62,707 nucleotides of DNA. Origin: CAXBNV01 sp963977185. Its GTDB lineage: Bacteria > Pseudomonadota > Gammaproteobacteria > JAGOUU01. The position numbers and the translations under genes were made by a program. The stretch spans positions 1-62,707 of the forward strand of contig CAXBNV010000007.1 in assembly GCA_963977185.1 (NCBI GenBank). The letters are read 5' to 3'. Positions 26,361 to 36,849 of the stretch are shown here, piece by piece. Position 1 is the first letter of the stretch; every line of letters starts with the position of its first letter. The notes under the pieces are model-generated. The model worked only from the letters and a program-made list of their open reading frames with translations. It was not told where the DNA came from and searched no databases.

Positions 26361-28361
26361 TTAATCTATCTTAATGATATTTGATATATGATTGTCTCTA
26401 GCTTTAGCTTTTAATAACTTAGCTAAAGCTACATTATTATCTCTATTTTCTAAAACTTCTGCTTTAAACCAAAGAGCAACTGGATCATTTGGGTTTTTAT
26501 CAAGAATCTGATTAGAAATTTTTTCAACGATTGTATAATCTTTTTCTTTTAACTTTAGCTGTAAAAAAGGCGCTGCTAAGTCTGAGCGTTCAGGATTATT
26601 TTTTAAAAAGCTTTGTAATTTATCAGGCCAAGTTAAAAACATATTTTTGATAGCTATATTGTCTTTAGTTCGAGGCATATTAGCATCATGCCATTTATTA
26701 ATATATTCTATTTGAATTACCCGTAAAGCAATACCAGCCTTATGAGCTTTTATAGCTTCATTGGTAAAGTTATTTAAAATTTCAATCGAATTAATTTCTT
26801 GAGGCATTAGTTCTTGATTATTTTTAGTATCTAATAATTGCTTGTTATATAAATCATACATATAAGCAAGACGCTGTCCGCCTTCATTTAAATCAGGAAT
26901 GTATTCTTGCCAATTCTTTCCATATTCTGATAAATAATATAAATTATTTAATGCAGAAGGATCTATAGGTCGATATGTTCTTTTTTGATACAAAGTATAT
27001 GCAGCAGATAATAAAGCAATAAAAATTAAACCCAGCATCCAATGTCTTACCTGAAATACGCGACAAGATTTTCTAATAATTTTATTTAGAAAAAAGACTC
27101 TGTTTCTAGATAGGCAGACAAAAGAAAAAGCCATAAAAGGTACAGTTAAAGGCAGTTGAAACCACATAGCTCCTAAACTTGAATAGAAAAAGCTCGTCCA
27201 TATAGCAAGCAGTAAATGTCGTCCAGGACAAAGCCAAATAACAACAGCTGGTAAAACCCAAATAAAAATAGCTCCAATAATACCTATTGAAAATAAAGCC
27301 TCTAAAACATTATTATGTGAATGAAAATGGGTATCATATAATAACTCTCTATCTAAAGGATGAACATTATGCAAATTAACTCTGTAATATGGTAATTCTC
27401 TTTTTTTAATATCTTGAAAACTACCCCAACCATTACCAAATAATTTGCCCCATATATTTGCATCTTTATTATATTCCAAAATACTATAATGCAAATTATA
27501 TCTAGTATAGGTTGATGCTAGCTCAGGATAATTAGTATTTTTGTAAACATATTCACCTACAACAAAAGTGGTAAACCAAACACAAATGGGAGACAACAAA
27601 ATTAAAACAGTTACATATGATCTTATATGCCGAACTTTTTTATATTTTAATAATAAGAAAAACAAAAAAACTAATACTGTAAAAAACAAAGCTATCAATG
27701 CTGTCCTATTTTCTGCTAAAAACACTATAGATATTGATAAAACTATAATGGCTATTTTTGTGATAGTTCTTTTAGGATTTAGTGTAGAAAATAATATTGG
27801 CATCAAAAATAAGCCAAAAAAGGCTAAGAATGAATTAAACATAGGATACGGCCTATACAAACCGATATCATCGCCATAATACTGCATAAAAACTAAAAAT
27901 AGCGTTGCTATTAATGCAAAGATTCCTGCAAACTTAAAAATTGTTTTATGAGGCTTGATATAAAGCCCTGCTATGATGAGCATAGTAATTGATAAATAAC
28001 TAAAAACACCTTCGCCTGTAGTAAAAGAACCAAACCATGAACGAATAGGAAGATTTGTAAAAAAGCTGAAAATAAAGCTTATTAGTGCTATACAAAAGAA
28101 AAAAACAGTTAATGGATGAGATAAATATTGTTTAATACTATTATTTTTATTTAATAATAAGATCCCTAATATTCCTAGAGCTATAAAACTTGAAAAAACA
28201 TAAAAAGCAATTATTACCGACTCGGTTTCTCCAACAACTCCTATATTAAAATTTCTAAAAGAAAATAATATAGATTCAGATAATATAACAATAAAAGATA
28301 TAAAGATTAAATAGTTACAAGAAGTAACTAAATTGTCTTTTCTTACACTAAGCTTTGACAT
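26361..28361 (-). CDS. O-antigen ligase/polymerase family membrane protein (PglL/Wzy type)
   Basis: 666 residues. About a dozen membrane helices occupy residues 15-450; the large periplasmic loop holds the family histidine in YDTHFHSHNNVLEALFSIGI (about 335-355), typical of Wzy_C proteins. A soluble C-terminal part (about 480-666) has TPR-like helices (DLAAPFLQLKLKEKDYTIVE). This layout fits O-oligosaccharyltransferases of the PglL/PilO type or O-antigen ligases. The acceptor, pilin or lipid A, cannot be told apart by sequence alone. Confidence 0.85.
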   Translation of the reverse strand: MSKLSVRKDNLVTSCNYLIFISFIVILSESILFSFRNFNIGVVGETESVIIAFYVFSSFIALGILGILLLNKNNSIKQYLSHPLTVFFFCIALISFIFSFFTNLPIRSWFGSFTTGEGVFSYLSITMLIIAGLYIKPHKTIFKFAGIFALIATLFLVFMQYYGDDIGLYRPYPMFNSFLAFFGLFLMPILFSTLNPKRTITKIAIIVLSISIVFLAENRTALIALFFTVLVFLFFLLLKYKKVRHIRSYVTVLILLSPICVWFTTFVVGEYVYKNTNYPELASTYTRYNLHYSILEYNKDANIWGKLFGNGWGSFQDIKKRELPYYRVNLHNVHPLDRELLYDTHFHSHNNVLEALFSIGIIGAIFIWVLPAVVIWLCPGRHLLLAIWTSFFYSSLGAMWFQLPLTVPFMAFSFVCLSRNRVFFLNKIIRKSCRVFQVRHWMLGLIFIALLSAAYTLYQKRTYRPIDPSALNNLYYLSEYGKNWQEYIPDLNEGGQRLAYMYDLYNKQLLDTKNNQELMPQEINSIEILNNFTNEAIKAHKAGIALRVIQIEYINKWHDANMPRTKDNIAIKNMFLTWPDKLQSFLKNNPERSDLAAPFLQLKLKEKDYTIVEKISNQILDKNPNDPVALWFKAEVLENRDNNVALAKLLKAKARDNHISNIIKID

Positions 28362-28442
28362 TTGGTATTGTATAATTATTTTTTAGTTTATAGAAAATAT
28401 CGTACTATATTAACTATATCTTTAAAAAATATATAATTACAA

Positions 28443-29945
28443 CTACCTTTTACCTTTTCTATGGGCGATTAATCTTTGACGCTTTTTAACCTGTCTATCA
28501 GTTAAAATAGAAGGTCTATCTTTATATGGGTTTTCACCTTGTTTGAATTCTAGAATAACAGGACTTCCTGCTATATCTAAAGCTTGTTGATAACAATTTG
28601 ATAAGTATTTTTTATAACTTTTTGGTAAACTTAAAACCTGATTTCCATGAACTACAACTTTAATCGGTTGTGTACCACCTAAATGAGCATATTTTAATTT
28701 AACTCTATGCCTTCCTACAACTGGTGGGCTATGAGCTTCTACGGCACTTTCTAATATTTTATTTAATACAGATGTACCATATTCTTTTTTGGAATTAGTT
28801 ACTGTTTTATCTACTGCTTTAATTAATTCTCCAACTCCTGTTCCATGAAGAGCAGAAATAAAATATGTTTCTATATATTTAGCAAAAACTAATCTTCGAT
28901 CTAATTCTTTTTTAATCCATTCTTTTTGATCTAATGGTAAATTATCCCATTTATTGCAAGCTATAATAATACTTTTTCCATATTGAATGGCGTAACTTAA
29001 CAAATGTAAATCTTGCTCTGTAAGACTTTCTTGAGAATTAATCAATAATACCGCGCAATCTGCTTCTTTAATAGACTGTAAAGACTTACAAACTGAAAAT
29101 TTTTCAATTGTTTCATCTACTCTGCCTCTTTTTCTAATCCCTGCAGTATCAATAATAATGTATTCTTTCTCATTTTTATTAAAAGGGATATAAATACTAT
29201 CTCTTGTCGTACCAGGCAAATCATAAACAACGACTCTTTCTTCGCCTAGAATTCTATTTACTAAAGTAGATTTACCAACATTTGGGCGACCTATAATTGC
29301 AAACTTAGTCGCACTATCTTTATTTGGTAAATTTTCAACTTCTGTTAAATCAGCAGGCTTTATACTTTTATAATAATTTTCTACTGCTTCTATTATTAAT
29401 TTTGAAATACCTCTTTTATGAGATGCTGCTATTGGATATGTATTATCAAAACCTAAGCTATAAAAATCAGATAAAACTAAATCTTCATTAAGACCATCTG
29501 TTTTATTAACAGCTAAATATACTGTTTTACTTAATGTGCGTAATTTTTGTGCTACTTGAACATCTTCTGATAAAAGTCCATCTTTGGCACTTACCATAAA
29601 AACAACAATATCTGCATCTTTAATAACATCTACTGCTTGATCAGTAATATATTTTTCTAAATATAATTTATCTTGACTGTCTTTGTTTTTATTAAAGATA
29701 TTTAGTTTTTTAGAATGAGTCGATTTAGATTTTATAGATTTAGCTTCCGCTACTATACCACCCGTATCTACTAAAATATAATTTTTATCTTCATCAACCG
29801 TACCATTACCGTATATAACATCTCTTGTAACACCAGGCATATCATACACCAAAGCATTCTTAGTTCTGGTTAATGCATTAAATAATGTAGATTTACCTAC
29901 ATTTGGTCTACCAACGATAGCTATAACAGGAGTGATATAAGACAT
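28443..29945 (-). CDS. der: Ribosome assembly GTPase Der (EngA)
   Basis: 500 residues with two GTPase domains in tandem: GRPNVGKST at 12-20 with DTGG (60-63) and NKTD (147-150), and GRPNVGKST at 219-227 with DTAG and NKWD, then the C-terminal KH-like domain. It acts in 50S subunit assembly. A lysine-rich insertion of about 30 residues (around 67-95, KSKSTHSKKLNIFNKNK) follows the first G3 motif and is longer than in typical Der. In the usual gammaproteobacterial order der follows bamB; here a giant gene and an ankyrin gene intervene. Confidence 0.97.
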   Translation of the reverse strand: MSYITPVIAIVGRPNVGKSTLFNALTRTKNALVYDMPGVTRDVIYGNGTVDEDKNYILVDTGGIVAEAKSIKSKSTHSKKLNIFNKNKDSQDKLYLEKYITDQAVDVIKDADIVVFMVSAKDGLLSEDVQVAQKLRTLSKTVYLAVNKTDGLNEDLVLSDFYSLGFDNTYPIAASHKRGISKLIIEAVENYYKSIKPADLTEVENLPNKDSATKFAIIGRPNVGKSTLVNRILGEERVVVYDLPGTTRDSIYIPFNKNEKEYIIIDTAGIRKRGRVDETIEKFSVCKSLQSIKEADCAVLLINSQESLTEQDLHLLSYAIQYGKSIIIACNKWDNLPLDQKEWIKKELDRRLVFAKYIETYFISALHGTGVGELIKAVDKTVTNSKKEYGTSVLNKILESAVEAHSPPVVGRHRVKLKYAHLGGTQPIKVVVHGNQVLSLPKSYKKYLSNCYQQALDIAGSPVILEFKQGENPYKDRPSILTDRQVKKRQRLIAHRKGKR

Positions 29946-30033
29946 AAATTAATAATTAATATAGATAAATTTCAAAATAATTTGCTATTATATACATTAT
30001 GTCGATTATGGGCAACTAGTATATTTTTTTAAG

Positions 30034-30489
30034 CTACGCAAGAACTATACCATGCGTCACTGTAACTTCAGAATCAGCTCCAACAACTATGCCATTTACA
30101 GGCTCAGATAATTCATTAACTACATTCATATAGCCATGTACCATAGCAAGATTATAAGGTGTCATTTGATCATTATTGACTACATTAACTTGCGCGTTTT
30201 TTCTTAATAATTCTTTGACTTCTGTAAGTCTGCCTTTAGACGCAGAAATATGTAAAGGTGTATTACCTTTATCATCAACAATACTAACATCTGCTTTATA
30301 TGTTAATAATAAAGTAAGCATTTTAGTGTTGCTTGTATAAGCTGCGGTCAATAAAACAGTGAGTTTTAAATCTTGACTAATGATTTCTTGATCATTAATA
30401 CCATCTCTTGCACTTTTATTTTTTTTTAATAAAATAGCAGCTTGTTGAAAATCTTGAGCTTGTACAGCCATCATTAATTCACTAGGCAT
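30034..30489 (-). CDS. Ankyrin-repeat protein
   Basis: 151 residues, almost wholly ankyrin repeats. The best repeat is DDKGNTPLHISASKGRLTEV (about 77-96) followed by KELLRKNAQVNVVNN and a further DQMTPYNLAMVHGYMNVVNE; earlier repeats are weaker. No signal peptide or catalytic domain. Ankyrin proteins bind other proteins, and in intracellular bacteria many are delivered to the host, though a small one could also act inside the cell. It sits between der and the giant gene, in a segment that interrupts a conserved block. Confidence 0.9.
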   Translation of the reverse strand: MPSELMMAVQAQDFQQAAILLKKNKSARDGINDQEIISQDLKLTVLLTAAYTSNTKMLTLLLTYKADVSIVDDKGNTPLHISASKGRLTEVKELLRKNAQVNVVNNDQMTPYNLAMVHGYMNVVNELSEPVNGIVVGADSEVTVTHGIVLA

Positions 30490-30560
30490 AATTTTCCTCT
30501 AATAAAAATTAGTTTGCAAGTGAACTAATGATACCAATAATAATAATAAAATACAATAGG

Positions 30561-30587
30561 TGTATCTTAATATTTTATTAAGATACA
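30561..30587. terminator. Hairpin after the giant coiled-coil gene
   Basis: Perfect 12-base arms TGTATCTTAATA and TATTAAGATACA with a three-base loop, 25 bases after the stop of the giant gene and 71 before the ankyrin start. No long T run on the minus strand, so termination is likely but unproven. Confidence 0.6.
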
Positions 30588-30612
30588 AAGGCATATGATG
30601 TAAAAATTAGAT

Positions 30613-33600
30613 TTATTTACCAAAAAACCTTAATTTTTGCAATAAAGCATGCGAATAATCTTCGCACTGTGACTCAATAGGTTGTTGTACGAACTTACTA
30701 TATGCGGGCAACTGTATACTTCCTTGGGCAGGAAATAGTACATCTTGTAATGCTATTTTATTTTCAGTTAACTGATCAGACAAATTATCTGAATCAGAAC
30801 TTCCATCCATATATTTTTTTAATATAGCAATATCATTACCAAAATTAATTAAAATATCTTTATTTTGATGATCAGATAATTCACTTAATTTAATAAAAAA
30901 AGATTTAGAAAATTTACCAATACTTTCCAAATCCAGTATTTTTTTTCTTTCTATAAATTGAATGACAGTGCTACTATAAAAATTAAACGCATTATTAAGT
31001 TTAGAATCATTTACAAAGTCCCTTGCTTCAACCAAATCAAGTTTTGTTTTTATTGCAGAAAATTGCTCTAACACATTACAGATCTTGTATTCATCTAAAC
31101 TTACTTTACATTGTTGTAATGTATTATCATAAAAAGCTACTTCTGCAATAATTTCACCTACTAAAAGTTCAGCTTCATCTGCATCTTTTATATAATTATC
31201 AACATCAGTTAATTTAATATCATAAGTTTCAAAATCATTTACTTGTTTACCAAGTTCTTTTTTTAAATTTCTCAGTACTGCACTCTTAATATCAATCGTT
31301 AATCTTAAAGCATTAATGTTATCTGGATTGCTACCAGTATAATTAATTGATTTTTTCAATTCATTAATAGTCTCTTCTAATTCATTAATAGTACATTCTA
31401 ATTCTTTTATTTCTTCATGCTGTTTTCTTAAATCATCTTTTATTTTATATTGAGGTTCTACTTTTTCAAATAAGCGTTGTGCGTCAATTATTTTTTCTGG
31501 TAATTGTAATATCGTATTACTATCTAATTCTTCACCTACAATATTTTTAAAACCAATTTTAAATTCATCAAATTGCTCTTTTAATTTTTTGGTTTTAATA
31601 TTTAAATCAGTAAAAGTTGTATTTAATATACTACTAGGTTTTATTTCTATATCAATATTATTAGCTCTTAACATATCAGTATAATATCCTAGCTCCGAGG
31701 CTACCACGTTAACATTTAGCTTACTATTTCTAGTTAATAAATTAATATTATTAATACCATCTATAGCTTTTTGATATCCTAATAAATCACTTCCTGATAA
31801 ATACTTACTTAAATTATCAATAATATAATATAAATTTAATAAAATTTGCTGCTCTTTACTTAATTTTTTAGTACTAACTTGATTTAAATCAGAAACATTT
31901 AACTCAAATTTAATTTGCTCTAATAATCTATAACTTAATTTGTCAATATCATTAATTTTACTTAAGTTAGAACTATCTAAATATCGAGTTAATACTTGAG
32001 AGAAACAGTTAGAAATGCTTTCGTTCGCTGCTATATAACTAAGATGTACAGTCTTTTCAATAGAAACAAATATTCCTTTATGGTTGTTTTTAAATTGACT
32101 AACAATATGTAAAGCATCCAAACTTTTTTTATTTTTATAATCAGATATTTCTGAAATTATATCTTTAAAATCGTTTGTTTCTAATTTTTCATCAACTTCT
32201 AATATTAATTCTTTTAATTCACTTGTTAGCTCTGTAGTTTCAACAGATGATAATTCATTGAATTTTTGTCCTTTTTGCAATAAATTTCTTTTAATTAATA
32301 TATTTTTGTTAAGCTCTCTCAATATATCTTTATACTTAAAAATAATTGAATTAATATTACCAGATTCACTTTCAATAAATACCTTTATTGCTTTATAATC
32401 CTCTCTTAAGCTCTCAGGTAACTCGTTATCACTTATCTGCACTTTACTATATAATTCATCTTCTATAATAGGTAATAAAAACTCATCTATTTCAGATAAT
32501 TCATATTTATTTAATACCGTTTTAATTTCTTCATCAGTTATACTAAAATCAACAGAAACAAAACCTTGTTGCGCTTCATTTATTATTTGCTGTAATTTTG
32601 TTAAACAATCTAAAGAAGCAACTTTTTTATCATTTTTTTCTAATTCTTTATCTAACTCAGATAATAATTTAACCTTACCTAAAGTATCTACGCCTGTAAT
32701 TTTCAAATTCCATAATAAATTTACAAATTCATCTTTATTAGAATCATTCTTATCATAAACATTACACATGAACTCATTAAACTTGTCATTAAGCTCTGGC
32801 TTTTCAGAAACGGGACTACCTTTGAAGATTTCCATCAATATTTTGAAGTTAAATATATTTAACTCTAAAATATCAGTTTTTTTCAGCAATAAATCAAATA
32901 AATCTTGACTCAATTCAAAACCATATTTAGTTTTTAATATTCCAGAAAATAACTTATAAGAATCTCCTATTTCTTTATAATCATCATAAGTTTTAAAATC
33001 ACTATATTCATCTGAAGATAATAAATAAAAAAGTGAATGATTAATATTTTCGCATCTAGAAATTTCATCATCAAAATTATCTGTAGCACCAGATAAAACC
33101 TTATCAAACAAAAAGCAGCCTATATACTCTTTCTCTTTACTAGTTCCTTTTGCTTTGTTTTTAAGCTCAAATAATTTATCTAAATACCATTCATTATTAA
33201 GCATCTCATCAGGTGACACGACCATGTAATGCTCTACGTCAGCATCATCCCAATTAGCATCTTCTTCACTTTTACTATAATTATATATTAAAGCTGAATT
33301 TCTTTTTTTTGTTACAATTTCAGAGTCAATACCAGATAAAATATCTAAATCCACATAACTTGAATAAATTTGCATCATTTTGTCACAAACATCATTACTA
33401 GATTTTAACTTATATAAATCACGAATATCTGATGCTTGTTTTTTTATTTGCAGAATATCATTGCTTATCTCATCGTACTCTTTTGGTATTTTATTTTTAT
33501 TATTGGTAATAAAATCAAACAAAAATCTATTCTGTAAAAGCTCTTCTATTTTCTTAGATTTCAATAAAGAGAAAACCACTTTCCATAAAAAACCATGAAG

Positions 33601-35415
33601 CTTTGTTAATATTTTAGAATCATATTTATTTTGTTTAATTAATAACTCAGTTACTTCTACGATCCTTAATAACTTACCAGTGAAGTCTAAAGGAATTAAA
33701 TCAGAACACTCAATTTCTTTTTTATTTTTTAACAAAGGTAAATATTTGTCTTCCATTTCATGCTCTAATGCATTAAATACAATATTAGAAATAGAATCAA
33801 TAGCTTGAGCTCCTTCTACATAATTTTTTTTATTTTCAAAAGCTAAAACTAAATACTTTGGACTAAAATATTCAATAAAAACATCAGAAACCTTATTTTG
33901 AATTTTATGCTCAAAAATATACTGAAATAATTCTTTTCCGTCAAAAAGCTCTGATTTTTTTTCTAAAAATTCACACAAAATAAAATCAGTAATCTTTTTA
34001 TTTATATCTACTTCAAATATTAAATTTTCTTCTTTTTTCTGTTCAATAATTTCTTTGATATGAAGTAATTTACTTTGTTTATCTTGAGCATTTACGAGTT
34101 CATTAATAAGCTTGTTCTTTTCATTCTCTACTTCAGATATAACTTTTTTATAATCAATATCTTCTTTATTTAAATTATCAGCAAAAGACTCGCCGTATGT
34201 TAAAACAAATTTAACACATAAATCTGCTCCCATAGCATAATAAAGATTAGGATATTTTTCTAATAGATATCTGATAGTTTCATCTTGTATTGTTTTTTGC
34301 TGATGAATTAAACAAAGACTATCAATTGTTTCAACAGTATTTTCTTCGCTGATTTTATTTTTTTTAACAAGTAAGAATTTAAGCGAATTATAATAACTCT
34401 TATCAACTAATGCTTTTTTTTCTGCCATAGCTTTTTTGGCCCATACTTCTTGCCCACCAATAAGTTGTATTTCTTTATCTAATCCTAAATAAAATAAATA
34501 TCCTAATATTTTACCAAAAGTAGGTTTTTTATACTCATCATCAAAAATAACTTCATTGTTAAATGATTCAATCTTATTCGCAATATAATCAGATAACCCC
34601 CTTCTAGAATCAACTCTAATTCCATTACATATTCTCGTTTCTTTTTTTATAAGACTTTCAAGTTCAATATATTCACTGTTTTTTTTATCTTTAATTAAAT
34701 CCTGTTCACGTTTGTAATCAACAGTTTTTTGTTCTGAATAATCTCCACTAACATATAGATTTATAATATATTGATTATAAAATGAATCATAACAATTGAG
34801 TTTACTGTTTAAATTATCGCTTGATTCAAAAATTTTATCTAATACCGCTAGTTGAGTAGGAGTATAATAATCATGCTTTAACTTATATCCTGATAAGGCC
34901 ACTTTTAAAGAATCATTATTAAAATCCTCTAAATTTAATTGTTTATCTACTTCATGAATAACTTGATTACAATCTTTAAATTGAGCAGTGAAAATTTCTA
35001 TTTTTTGTTGATAAGATTCAGAAAAATTTTTACTTTCTAGATTAATTAAAGAATTACTATCATAAATATCAATATTGCTTATTGATTGACTTGGCATTTT
35101 TTGAATTTGAAATAAAAATCCTTTATAGATTATTTTTTTATTTTCATCTATATCAGAATTTTTGATTAGTGACTCTAATCGATCTTCTAATATTTTTTTA
35201 TTGGTTAACAACAAAGCAATATCATTTGTGTCAATAGTTAAACTTGATTGAAACTCTTGAAATTTTTGCTTAACTACAGCGTTAGTATTTAATTTAGATA
35301 ATTCTGTTTTTAATTTTGCAATTTTTTTATTATATAATTGATCAAAATCAAATTTTTTAGCTTTTTGTATAATGCTGTATCTTATTTTATCTAATTTAGT
35401 TATAGCTTTAATCAT
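30613..35415 (-). CDS. Giant alpha-helical coiled-coil protein of unknown function
   Basis: About 1,600 residues, the largest gene in the window, with no recognised family. It is rich in Lys, Glu, Asp, Asn, Ile and Leu, predicted helical throughout, with heptad-like stretches; the clearest is near 1325-1355 (CTINELEETINELKKSI). No signal peptide, membrane helix or repeat array is seen. The C-terminus is polar then aromatic (SHALLQKLRFFGK). I start at 35415 because the sequence ATGAGGCATAAAATG places GAGG six bases before this ATG; the earlier ATG at 35427 would itself contain that site. Size and composition resemble large effectors of Legionella and Coxiella relatives, but that is an inference. 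Confidence 0.9.
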   Translation of the reverse strand: MIKAITKLDKIRYSIIQKAKKFDFDQLYNKKIAKLKTELSKLNTNAVVKQKFQEFQSSLTIDTNDIALLLTNKKILEDRLESLIKNSDIDENKKIIYKGFLFQIQKMPSQSISNIDIYDSNSLINLESKNFSESYQQKIEIFTAQFKDCNQVIHEVDKQLNLEDFNNDSLKVALSGYKLKHDYYTPTQLAVLDKIFESSDNLNSKLNCYDSFYNQYIINLYVSGDYSEQKTVDYKREQDLIKDKKNSEYIELESLIKKETRICNGIRVDSRRGLSDYIANKIESFNNEVIFDDEYKKPTFGKILGYLFYLGLDKEIQLIGGQEVWAKKAMAEKKALVDKSYYNSLKFLLVKKNKISEENTVETIDSLCLIHQQKTIQDETIRYLLEKYPNLYYAMGADLCVKFVLTYGESFADNLNKEDIDYKKVISEVENEKNKLINELVNAQDKQSKLLHIKEIIEQKKEENLIFEVDINKKITDFILCEFLEKKSELFDGKELFQYIFEHKIQNKVSDVFIEYFSPKYLVLAFENKKNYVEGAQAIDSISNIVFNALEHEMEDKYLPLLKNKKEIECSDLIPLDFTGKLLRIVEVTELLIKQNKYDSKILTKLHGFLWKVVFSLLKSKKIEELLQNRFLFDFITNNKNKIPKEYDEISNDILQIKKQASDIRDLYKLKSSNDVCDKMMQIYSSYVDLDILSGIDSEIVTKKRNSALIYNYSKSEEDANWDDADVEHYMVVSPDEMLNNEWYLDKLFELKNKAKGTSKEKEYIGCFLFDKVLSGATDNFDDEISRCENINHSLFYLLSSDEYSDFKTYDDYKEIGDSYKLFSGILKTKYGFELSQDLFDLLLKKTDILELNIFNFKILMEIFKGSPVSEKPELNDKFNEFMCNVYDKNDSNKDEFVNLLWNLKITGVDTLGKVKLLSELDKELEKNDKKVASLDCLTKLQQIINEAQQGFVSVDFSITDEEIKTVLNKYELSEIDEFLLPIIEDELYSKVQISDNELPESLREDYKAIKVFIESESGNINSIIFKYKDILRELNKNILIKRNLLQKGQKFNELSSVETTELTSELKELILEVDEKLETNDFKDIISEISDYKNKKSLDALHIVSQFKNNHKGIFVSIEKTVHLSYIAANESISNCFSQVLTRYLDSSNLSKINDIDKLSYRLLEQIKFELNVSDLNQVSTKKLSKEQQILLNLYYIIDNLSKYLSGSDLLGYQKAIDGINNINLLTRNSKLNVNVVASELGYYTDMLRANNIDIEIKPSSILNTTFTDLNIKTKKLKEQFDEFKIGFKNIVGEELDSNTILQLPEKIIDAQRLFEKVEPQYKIKDDLRKQHEEIKELECTINELEETINELKKSINYTGSNPDNINALRLTIDIKSAVLRNLKKELGKQVNDFETYDIKLTDVDNYIKDADEAELLVGEIIAEVAFYDNTLQQCKVSLDEYKICNVLEQFSAIKTKLDLVEARDFVNDSKLNNAFNFYSSTVIQFIERKKILDLESIGKFSKSFFIKLSELSDHQNKDILINFGNDIAILKKYMDGSSDSDNLSDQLTENKIALQDVLFPAQGSIQLPAYSKFVQQPIESQCEDYSHALLQKLRFFGK

Positions 35416-35595
35416 TTTATGCCTCATTATTACTACCAGGATATTAGAAGGTAGTCTTATAATCTAATAATGGCAGGAAATAATTAAGTTTTTATGAATT
35501 TCTAGAAAAACTATCTAAGGCGTGCATTATAAAAGTGATTAAAATTAGACTCTTATTTGAATTAATTATGTATATTATATAATATTATAAGCATT

Positions 35596-35633
35596 TGATA
35601 CATTTTAAAATATAGTAAATTTAAAATGTATCA
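35596..35633. terminator. AT-rich hairpin between bamB and the giant gene
   Basis: Perfect 14-base arms TGATACATTTTAAA and TTTAAAATGTATCA with a 10-base loop, beginning 15 bases after the bamB stop on the minus strand. It probably ends the hisS-yfgM-bamB transcript. Confidence 0.65.
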
Positions 35634-35647
35634 CTTTATCATATATT

Positions 35648-36823
35648 CTAACTGACTTGCATTGCAGAAAAATTGCCTTCATTACTTAAAGCATAAACAA
35701 TGCCACTATAAGTATTAGGAGCAACTCTTACTCCACTTTTGCCTATATGAGTACGACCAATGATCTTTCCGGTATTACCGTCTAAAAGATGTAAATATCC
35801 TGCATAATCTCCAACTACTATATTTGGTCCAGATATAGATTCAATAGCTTCAGGAGCAGAAACACTTCTTGCTAATAAGTCATTATTATTCCATAAAGTT
35901 TTACCATCTCTTCTATCTAATGCAGTAATACTTCCATCTGATTTAGTTACATATAGATTATTTTTTAAAATAGCCATATCAACATTTGATGACAAGGGCT
36001 TTTGCCAAAGCTTAGCGCCAGTATCTAAATCTATTGCAACTAAATTTCCTTGATAGCTAACAGCATACAGAATATCTTTATACACTAATGGGCTGGAATT
36101 AATATCAACCATTCTTTGTAAGCTTGAACGCCCTTGAGAATAAGCAATAGATTTTTCCCAAGCAATTGATCCTGTATTACTATTTAAAGCAACTAATCGA
36201 CCATTAGCAAAGCCTGCTATTACTAAATCACGCCATGTTACAGGCTTTGCTGAACCATACAAACTTAATTCAGGCATATTAGATTTATAGCTCCAGCTAA
36301 ACTTACCTGTTTTAGCATTTAAAGCATATAAAAATCCTTCAGCTGTTTGTGTGTAAACTTTACCTAAGCTATAAACGCTGTTATTTAAAATTGGCTGCTT
36401 AAAATCATGAGTCCACAAAATTGCTCCATCTTGTACACCTAAAGCATATAATTTACCTTTATCATCTGATACATATATAGCATCTGGGCCACCACTTACT
36501 CCTGCTGAAATATTAGTTTTTAGTGGACTTTGCCACAATAACCTACCAGAAACTAAGTCTCTTGATTCAACTAAACCTTTAGCATCAACCGTATATACAT
36601 AAGGCGTGTTAATATACGACTTTAATTTTAAATATTGGCTGGCATCACCAACACCAGTTTTAGTACTCCATAAAGTCTTAAAAGTTTTAACTTGCTCTTG
36701 ATCATTACTTGCAATAGGTTTAATTGGTTTAGGCGGCGCACTATTATCTTTAGTAAATTCAAAATATGAACAACTAGATAAAAATAATAATATTATAACT
36801 GAAATTAATCTTAAAACTTGCAT
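35648..36823 (-). CDS. bamB: Outer membrane assembly lipoprotein BamB
   Basis: 391 residues. A lipoprotein signal ends LFLSSC (Cys18), followed by an eight-bladed PQQ-like propeller with repeated blade motifs (DLVSGRLLWQSPL, GVQDGAILWTHDF, ALNAKTGKFSWSY, DLDTGAKLWQKPL, DGNTGKIIG). BamB is part of the BAM complex that inserts outer membrane proteins. Length is normal. It follows yfgM by 26 bases in the classic hisS-yfgM-bamB order. Confidence 0.96.
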   Translation of the reverse strand: MQVLRLISVIILLFLSSCSYFEFTKDNSAPPKPIKPIASNDQEQVKTFKTLWSTKTGVGDASQYLKLKSYINTPYVYTVDAKGLVESRDLVSGRLLWQSPLKTNISAGVSGGPDAIYVSDDKGKLYALGVQDGAILWTHDFKQPILNNSVYSLGKVYTQTAEGFLYALNAKTGKFSWSYKSNMPELSLYGSAKPVTWRDLVIAGFANGRLVALNSNTGSIAWEKSIAYSQGRSSLQRMVDINSSPLVYKDILYAVSYQGNLVAIDLDTGAKLWQKPLSSNVDMAILKNNLYVTKSDGSITALDRRDGKTLWNNNDLLARSVSAPEAIESISGPNIVVGDYAGYLHLLDGNTGKIIGRTHIGKSGVRVAPNTYSGIVYALSNEGNFSAMQVS

Positions 36824-36849
36824 ATCTACAATGTCCTTTTTCTTTTTAA

